Positions 58,939-64,000 of a stretch of DNA of 64,000 nt are shown here, one piece after another (the first letter of the stretch is position 1; every line of letters starts with the position of its first letter). The stretch lies in the NCBI GenBank assembly GCA_035631315.1, contig DASQIZ010000098.1, forward strand, positions 62,001 through 126,000. Direction: 5' to 3'. This stretch comes from 40CM-2-70-7 sp035631315. Its GTDB lineage: Bacteria; Gemmatimonadota; Gemmatimonadetes; Gemmatimonadales; GWC2-71-9. The position numbers and the translations under genes are program-made. The notes under the pieces are model-generated. The model searched no databases, had not been told where the DNA came from, and saw nothing but the letters and a program-made list of their open reading frames with translations.

Positions 58939-59271
58939 ATGACTGACCAAAAGCGCCAAACTCCGATGGCTGTGTCGGAGGTGCTGTCCGGCTACCTGAA
59001 GCGGTCAGGCCTCGAGGGCCGTCTGGCGCAGGCGCGAGTCATTCCCGACTGGGTGACGCTGGTGGGACCCCAGATCTCGGCCGTGACGCTGCCCGACCGG
59101 GTGGCACCCGACGGCACCCTCTTCGTGGGGGTGCGCACCAGCGCCTGGATGACCGAGCTGCAGCTGATGGCGCCGGCGATCATCGCCCGCATCAATGCGG
59201 GCCGGGGCGACGGACGCATCAAGGGCATCCGCTGGTTCCTCTCAACCGAACGAGACCATGGCGAAGGCTAA
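58939..59271 (+). CDS. DUF721/DciA-like protein
   Basis: 110 residues. The pattern VSEVLSGYLKRSGLEGRLAQARVIPDWVTLVGPQISAVTLPDRV ... GTLFVGVRTSAWMTELQLMAPAIIARIN matches DUF721 (DciA), a family that helps load the replicative helicase and is often located next to recF and gyrB. Its 3' end overlaps gyrB by 14 bp. A near-consensus promoter lies immediately upstream. Confidence 0.88.
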   Translation: MTDQKRQTPMAVSEVLSGYLKRSGLEGRLAQARVIPDWVTLVGPQISAVTLPDRVAPDGTLFVGVRTSAWMTELQLMAPAIIARINAGRGDGRIKGIRWFLSTERDHGEG

Positions 59272-61207
59272 GCCCGAACCCAAGAAGTCGAATAACGGCG
59301 GCTACCAAGCCGACTCCATCCAGGTTCTGAAGGGCCTCGAAGCCGTCCGGCGCCGTCCCGCCATGTACATCGGGTCGGTGTCGGCCCGCGGCCTGCACCA
59401 CCTGGTCTACGAAGTGGTCGACAACTCGGTGGACGAAGCACTCGCCGGGTACTGCACGCAGATCGACGTCACGATCCACGCCGACAACTCGATCACGGTC
59501 GCGGACAACGGGCGCGGCATTCCGGTCGACATCCACAAGACCGAGAAAAAGCCGGGCGTCGAAGTGGCGCTCACCGTCCTGCACGCCGGCGGCAAGTTCG
59601 ACAAGAACACCTACAAGGTTTCCGGCGGTCTGCACGGCGTCGGCGTCTCCGTGGTCAACGCACTCTCTGAAAAGCTCGAAGTATGGGTGGAGCGGGACGC
59701 CAAGAAGTACCACATGGCGTTCGCCAAGGGCGACACGACCAAGAAGCTCGAGGTGGTGGGCAAGGCGAAGACCACCGGCACCACGGTGTGGTTCAAGCCC
59801 GACGCGACCATCTTCACGGAAACCCGGTTCGACTACGCGACGCTGGCCAATCGCCTGCGGGAACTCGCCTTCCTCAATAAGGGCCTGACCATCACGCTCC
59901 AGGATGAGCGGAAGGGCGGGAAGACCGAGACCTACTTCTACAAGGGTGGACTGACCGAGTTCGTGAAGTGGCTCCTGGGAAACCGGAAGCCGCTCCACCA
60001 GAAGGTCATCACCTTCGAAGCCAACAAGGACGGCGTGGAAGTCGAAGGCGCCGTTCAGTACGACGATCAGTACGGCGAGAACACGTTCACCTTCGTGAAC
60101 AACATCAATACCCACGAAGGCGGCACGCACCTCACCGGCTTCAAGTCGGCCCTCACCCGTACCATCAACGAATGGGCGAAGAAGGACGGGCTCCTCAAGA
60201 AGGAGGAGTTCACGCTTTCGGGGGACGACGTCCGCGAGGGCCTCACCTGTGTGATCCACGTGAAGGTGAAGGACCCGCAGTTCGAGGGTCAGACGAAGAC
60301 GAAGTTGGGCAACTCCGAAGTCGAAGGCATCGTGAAGAGCGTGGTCAACGAAGCCCTCGGCGACTTCTTCGACAAGAACCCGAGCGTCGCCCGCGCCATC
60401 ATTGCCAAGGCGATCAGTGCGGCCCGCGCGCGCGAAGCGGCCCGTAAGGCCCGCGAGCTGGTCCGGAGAAAGAATGCACTCGAAGGCGGGCTCCTCCCCG
60501 GCAAGCTGGCCGACTGCTCCCTCACCGACCCCAAGCTTTGCGAGATGTACCTGGTCGAGGGTGACTCGGCCGGTGGCTCGGCCAAACAGGGCCGCGACCG
60601 GAGTTTCCAGGCCATCCTGCCGCTGCGCGGGAAGATCCTGAACGTCCAGAAGGCCCGGATCGACAAGATCCTGTCGAACGAAGAAATCCGGACCATGATC
60701 ACGGCCATCGGCACCGGCGTCGGCGAGGACTTCAAGATCGAAGACGCGCGGTACCACAAGATCATCATCATGACGGACGCCGATGTCGACGGCGCCCACA
60801 TCCGCACCCTGCTCCTGACCTTCTTCTATAAAGAGATGAAGGCGCTGCTGGATGCCGGATACATTTACATCGCCCAGCCACCCCTGTACCGCGTCGCCAA
60901 GGGCAAGGAAGAGTTCTACGCCTACGACGAGAAGGAACGGGACGGATACGCCAAGCGCCTGGGGGGCGGCGGCGAAGAGGTGAAGGCCAACGTCATGGTC
61001 CAGCGCTACAAGGGCTTGGGCGAAATGAACCCCGACCAGCTCTGGAAGACCACGATGGATCCGGCGGCGCGCACGATTCTCAAGGTCACGATGGAAGACG
61101 CCCTCGAAGCCTCACAGCTCTTCGAGACGCTCATGGGTGACGAAGTCGAGCCGCGGCGGAAGTTCATCGAAGACAACGCGAAATTCGTCAAGAATCTCGA
61201 CGTGTAG
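59258..61207 (+). CDS. gyrB: DNA gyrase subunit B
   Basis: 649 residues from ATG 59258, overlapping DUF721. GHKL ATPase: RRRPAMYIGSVSARGLHHLVYEVVDNSVDEALAG, VADNGRGIPVD, VSGGLHGVGVSVVNALSE. TOPRIM: EGDSAGGSAKQGRDR and IIMTDADVDGAHIRTLLLTFFY. It relaxes positive and introduces negative supercoils with GyrA, which is not in the window. Length is slightly short, as in many non-enterobacterial GyrB without the inserted domain. Confidence 0.97.
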   Translation: MAKAKPEPKKSNNGGYQADSIQVLKGLEAVRRRPAMYIGSVSARGLHHLVYEVVDNSVDEALAGYCTQIDVTIHADNSITVADNGRGIPVDIHKTEKKPGVEVALTVLHAGGKFDKNTYKVSGGLHGVGVSVVNALSEKLEVWVERDAKKYHMAFAKGDTTKKLEVVGKAKTTGTTVWFKPDATIFTETRFDYATLANRLRELAFLNKGLTITLQDERKGGKTETYFYKGGLTEFVKWLLGNRKPLHQKVITFEANKDGVEVEGAVQYDDQYGENTFTFVNNINTHEGGTHLTGFKSALTRTINEWAKKDGLLKKEEFTLSGDDVREGLTCVIHVKVKDPQFEGQTKTKLGNSEVEGIVKSVVNEALGDFFDKNPSVARAIIAKAISAARAREAARKARELVRRKNALEGGLLPGKLADCSLTDPKLCEMYLVEGDSAGGSAKQGRDRSFQAILPLRGKILNVQKARIDKILSNEEIRTMITAIGTGVGEDFKIEDARYHKIIIMTDADVDGAHIRTLLLTFFYKEMKALLDAGYIYIAQPPLYRVAKGKEEFYAYDEKERDGYAKRLGGGGEEVKANVMVQRYKGLGEMNPDQLWKTTMDPAARTILKVTMEDALEASQLFETLMGDEVEPRRKFIEDNAKFVKNLDV

Positions 61208-61220
61208 CCTCTCCGCTCGA

Positions 61221-61427
61221 ATGGCCACCGCCCTCGCAGTCGTCGCCCTGCTCCTCGTCGTCCTGGGGTGGTTGATCTTCGGCGGCGGGGATGACCCGGA
61301 CACGAAGGTGAATCCCGACATCGACCGGGACGAGCTGCGCGAAGCCGAAAACGAAGTGCGTGACGCCGAGGACCCCGACGACATCCGCGATTGGGGTCCC
61401 GGAGCTCCGAAAGACCGGCCACACTAA
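61221..61427 (+). CDS. Small single-pass membrane protein
   Basis: 68 residues from ATG 61221, 13 bp after gyrB. One transmembrane helix (ATALAVVALLLVVLGWLIFG) is followed by a very acidic tail (GDDPDTKVNPDIDRDELREAENEVRDAEDPDD). No ribosome site is obvious and no family is known. It ends 12 bp before ettA and is likely translated from the same message. Confidence 0.6.
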   Translation: MATALAVVALLLVVLGWLIFGGGDDPDTKVNPDIDRDELREAENEVRDAEDPDDIRDWGPGAPKDRPH

Positions 61428-61439
61428 CCCCCGAGTCCC

Positions 61440-63122
61440 ATGGCGAATCCGCAGTACATCTACACGATGGCGGGTGTGGGCAAGGTCGTGCCCCCCTCCC
61501 GCCAGATCCTCAAGGACATCTACCTCTCGTTTTTTCCGGATGCCAAGATCGGCATCCTGGGATCGAACGGCGCGGGCAAGAGCTCACTGCTCAAGATCAT
61601 GGCGGGGATCGACCACGATCACCTCGGCCAGGCCAAGCTCGCCGACGGGTGCACCGTGGGCTTCCTCCAGCAGGAGCCCATCCTCGATCCCAAGAAGGAT
61701 GTCCGCGGCAACGTGGAAGAGGGCCTCTCCCACATCCGGGATCTCCTGGTCCAGTTCAACGAGCTGTCGGCGAAATTCGCAGAGCCGATGAGCGATGACG
61801 CCATGACCGCGCTCCTGGAAAAGCAGGGAGCCCTTCAGGAAAGGATCGACCACGCGGGGGCCTGGGAGCTCGACAACAAGATCGACGTCGCGATGGATGC
61901 TCTGCGGCTCCCCCCTGCGGATGCCGATGTCACCAGGCTCTCAGGCGGTGAGAAGCGGCGTGTGGCACTCTGCCGCCTCCTGCTCACCCAGCCGCAGCTG
62001 CTCCTGCTCGACGAGCCGACCAACCACCTCGATGCCGAATCGGTGGCCTGGCTCGAGCATCACCTGCACACCTATCCCGGCTGCGTCATCGCCGTCACCC
62101 ACGACCGCTACTTCCTCGACAACGTCGCCGGCTGGATCCTCGAGCTGGACCGCGGTGAGGGCATTCCGTGGAAGGGCAACTACTCGTCGTGGCTCGAGCA
62201 GAAAGAGAAGCGCCTCGCCACGGAAGAGAAGCAGGCGTCGGCCCGGCAGAAGACCCTGGAGCGCGAGCTCGAGTGGATCAGGATGGCGCCCCGCGCACGT
62301 CAGGCGAAGTCGAAGGCCCGGATCACGGCGTACGAGAAGCTGGCGGCGGAAGAAGAACAGCGCCGCGAAGACACGGCGGAGATTCTCATTCCGGTACCGC
62401 CCCGGCTCGGCGACGATGTCGTCACGGTGAAGGACCTGACCAAGGGCTTCGGCGACCGCCTGCTCTTCGAGAATCTCAACTTCACACTGCCCCGCGGCGG
62501 CATCGTCGGCATCATCGGCCCGAATGGCGCCGGCAAGACCACACTCTTCCGGATGATGGTGGGGCAGGAGAAGCCGGAGAGCGGGTCATTGACGGTGGGC
62601 CAGACGGTCCAGATCGCCTACGTGGACCAGAGCCGCGAAGCGCTGAGTCCCGACAAGAGCGTGTACGAGGAGATCTCAGGCGGGCAGGACAACCTGATGT
62701 TCGGCAAGCGCTCCGTGAATGCGCGCGCCTACTGCGCGTCCTTCGGTTTCCGCGGCGCCGATCAGCAGAAGAAGGTCGGCGTGCTTTCCGGCGGTGAGCG
62801 GAACCGCCTGCACCTCGCCAAGCTCCTGAAGAGCGGCGGCAACGTCCTGCTCCTCGACGAGCCGACCAACGATCTGGATGTCGACACCCTCCGCGCCCTC
62901 GAGGACGCCCTGCTCCGCTTCGCCGGTTGCGTAGTGGTCATCAGCCACGACCGCTGGTTCCTCGACCGCATCGCGACCCACATCCTGGCGTTCGAAGACG
63001 ACGGCGAGGTGAAGTGGTTCGAAGGGAACTTCCAGGACTACCACGCCGACCTGGTCAAGAGAAAGGGGGCCGACGCCGATCGGCCCCACCGTCTCAAGTA
63101 TCGGAAGCTGGTGCGCGGCTAA
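61440..63122 (+). CDS. ettA: ABC-F ribosome protein, energy-dependent translational throttle EttA
   Basis: 560 residues. Two ATPase domains: Walker A GSNGAGKSSLLKIMAGID with LSGGEKRRVALCRLLL, and GPNGAGKTTLFRMMVG with LSGGERNRLHLAKLL, Walker B motifs LLLLDEPTNHLDAES and LLLDEPTNDLDVDT. The linker and C-terminus match EttA (EKYRATEEKQASARQK...; the RARQAKSKARITAYEKL segment and FEGNFQDYHADL end). EttA sits in the E-site and gates translation elongation according to ADP/ATP. No membrane partner is expected. Confidence 0.94.
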   Translation: MANPQYIYTMAGVGKVVPPSRQILKDIYLSFFPDAKIGILGSNGAGKSSLLKIMAGIDHDHLGQAKLADGCTVGFLQQEPILDPKKDVRGNVEEGLSHIRDLLVQFNELSAKFAEPMSDDAMTALLEKQGALQERIDHAGAWELDNKIDVAMDALRLPPADADVTRLSGGEKRRVALCRLLLTQPQLLLLDEPTNHLDAESVAWLEHHLHTYPGCVIAVTHDRYFLDNVAGWILELDRGEGIPWKGNYSSWLEQKEKRLATEEKQASARQKTLERELEWIRMAPRARQAKSKARITAYEKLAAEEEQRREDTAEILIPVPPRLGDDVVTVKDLTKGFGDRLLFENLNFTLPRGGIVGIIGPNGAGKTTLFRMMVGQEKPESGSLTVGQTVQIAYVDQSREALSPDKSVYEEISGGQDNLMFGKRSVNARAYCASFGFRGADQQKKVGVLSGGERNRLHLAKLLKSGGNVLLLDEPTNDLDVDTLRALEDALLRFAGCVVVISHDRWFLDRIATHILAFEDDGEVKWFEGNFQDYHADLVKRKGADADRPHRLKYRKLVRG

Positions 63123-63131
63123 GGCTCGGCG

Positions 63132-63512
63132 TCAAGCAAACGGCACCGGCATTCCGAACACATTCCCCCGGGTCGGGGTCACTTTGGTTTGTTCGTCGAT
63201 TACGACCTCGATCCGTCCATTCGACCGGATGAGGGCATTCCGGACGTCGTAGAGGCCTTCCCGTTCCACCGCCAGCCCCTGGACGACCACTTCCTGCGGG
63301 AGCGGAGCGCCGTCCCCCACGTGAATCGTTTCCCGTACGATCAGTGGACTCATCGTGCAGAAGTACACCAGCTCCCGCGCGCCTCCGCGCGCGGAGACTT
63401 CCACATGATCGAAATCCGCCCGCACCGCCTGATCGTGAGTGATGGCTTTCGCCAGCATGGCCGACCGCAGTCGTTCTGATTGCGACGTCGGCGCGACTTC
63501 TGGGTGAAGCAT
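63132..63512 (-). CDS. Unknown conserved-looking 126-aa protein
   Basis: 126 residues from ATG 63512 with GGGAGG 8 nt upstream. The sequence (ERLRSAMLAKAITHDQAVRADFDHVEVSARGG, FCTMSPLIVRETIHVGDGAPLPQEVVVQGLAVE, GRIEVVIDEQTKVTPT) suggests a small alpha/beta domain with no signal peptide. No family is recognised. It converges with ettA, the stops being about 10 bp apart. Confidence 0.65.
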   Translation of the reverse strand: MLHPEVAPTSQSERLRSAMLAKAITHDQAVRADFDHVEVSARGGARELVYFCTMSPLIVRETIHVGDGAPLPQEVVVQGLAVEREGLYDVRNALIRSNGRIEVVIDEQTKVTPTRGNVFGMPVPFA

Positions 63513-63563
63513 TAGGCACCTCCCTGCCCGAGACACGGCCGGAATATCCCGACCTATCTGGGT

Positions 63564-64000
63564 CTACCCGCGGGAGGGCGGGGAGGTTCGTTGCGTGAGG
63601 TCCTCGACCCCGGATTTGGACACCCGGTGCGAGATGAGAGGCAGCGGCTTCTCCTTGAGCTTGTCCCCGATCACGATGGCGTGCGCCAACGCATCGAATC
63701 CGACCTTGATCCCGGCCGGGTCCCTCGCGAACACCGATGCGATGGGCTCCCCAGCCAGCACCTTGTCCCCCGGCTTCACGGTAATCACGAAGCCCACCGT
63801 GGGGTCCACGACGTCCTCGACCTTGGTCCGGCCGCCGCCCAGCTGCACCACCGCCCGCCCGATGACCCGGGGATCGACGCGCAGGACCACGCCCGTCGCC
63901 GGAGCCATGAACACTTCGACGGCACCCGCCTGCGGCAGGACCGACGGATCATCGAGTGTTTTCGGATTTCCGCCCTGGGCTTCGATGATCTGCTCGAATT
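63564..64000 (-). CDS. deoA: Pyrimidine-nucleoside (thymidine) phosphorylase, C-terminal part, cut by window edge
   Basis: The frame enters from the window edge and ends at 63564. The visible sequence reads FEQIIEAQGGNPKTLDD, then PSVLPQAGAVEVFMAPATGVV, a biotin-like PYNP C-terminal domain (VGRAVVQLGGGRTKVEDVVDPTVGFVITVKPGDKV), and PGIKVGFDALAHAIV. This is the anion-binding/C-terminal domain of pyrimidine-nucleoside phosphorylase. Reaction: nucleoside plus phosphate to base plus (deoxy)ribose 1-phosphate. Confidence 0.85.
   Translation of the reverse strand, partial: FEQIIEAQGGNPKTLDDPSVLPQAGAVEVFMAPATGVVLRVDPRVIGRAVVQLGGGRTKVEDVVDPTVGFVITVKPGDKVLAGEPIASVFARDPAGIKVGFDALAHAIVIGDKLKEKPLPLISHRVSKSGVEDLTQRTSPPSRG

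Noticed and set aside
59219..60799. 526-codon minus-strand ORF opposite gyrB
   Set aside because: It is antisense of the conserved gyrB frame and has no recognisable domain.

Overview
The window is high-GC chromosomal DNA from a Gram-negative, probably soil or freshwater, bacterium. It most resembles Gemmatimonadota, or less likely Acidobacteriota. This is inferred from the mix of TonB receptors and DUF5686-type outer-membrane proteins, a PadR plus duplicated orphan permease pair, Tat-dependent amidases, a divergent cytochrome c maturation set, two-component systems, and many start codons 5-9 nt downstream of a TANNNT box (leaderless style). No plasmid or phage region is visible. The only mobile trace is a tyrosine-recombinase remnant beside tRNA-Trp.

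Layout. 1-7.1 kb: a minus-strand glycan locus (TonB receptor, GH65 glycosidase, a truncated secreted protein), a DUF4382 lipoprotein and a MaoC hydratase. 7.1-10.3 kb: a decayed FtsX-like permease with its PadR regulator and a palindromic operator, small membrane proteins, the integrase remnant, tRNA-Trp and tRNA-His. 10.3-15.8 kb: a minus-strand secreted redox operon (LVIVD-like protein, a 156-aa protein, multicopper oxidase, Tat amidase). 15.9-21 kb: a collagen-like lipoprotein, then a minus-strand run of aldo/keto reductase, Rieske oxygenase, PabB and PabC joined by 4-bp overlaps. 21-31.5 kb: M1 peptidase, outer-membrane barrel protein, CPBP protease, short-chain dehydrogenase, a second Tat amidase, and an uncharacterised 682-aa protein with a small helical neighbour. 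31.5-40 kb: a MATE exporter behind a leader ORF and terminator, a TonB receptor, a DUF5686 protein and a Ycf48-like propeller. 40-49 kb: a cupredoxin lipoprotein, a small barrel, and a ribose-type ABC operon that ends in a 1278-aa hybrid histidine kinase. 48-56 kb: a lipoprotein, the Ccm module (CcmE with Cys in place of the heme-binding His, CcmF, CcmH, a zinc-ribbon protein), a NirK-like copper enzyme, a GAF kinase and an OmpR regulator. 56-64 kb: glycerol kinase, enoyl-CoA hydratase, DUF721-GyrB, EttA and the end of a pyrimidine-nucleoside phosphorylase.

Two layers overlie the genes. One is a set of short dispersed repeats: perfect GC palindromes, CCTGACCCC-type repeats inside pabB and glpK, and AT-poor inverted repeats between genes. 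The other is frequent leaderless starts and 4-bp stop/start overlaps, which indicate tightly packed operons. The observations I rate highest are the MATE leader/attenuator, the CxxxY CcmE module, the PabBC-Rieske-AKR operon and the repeats inside coding sequence.
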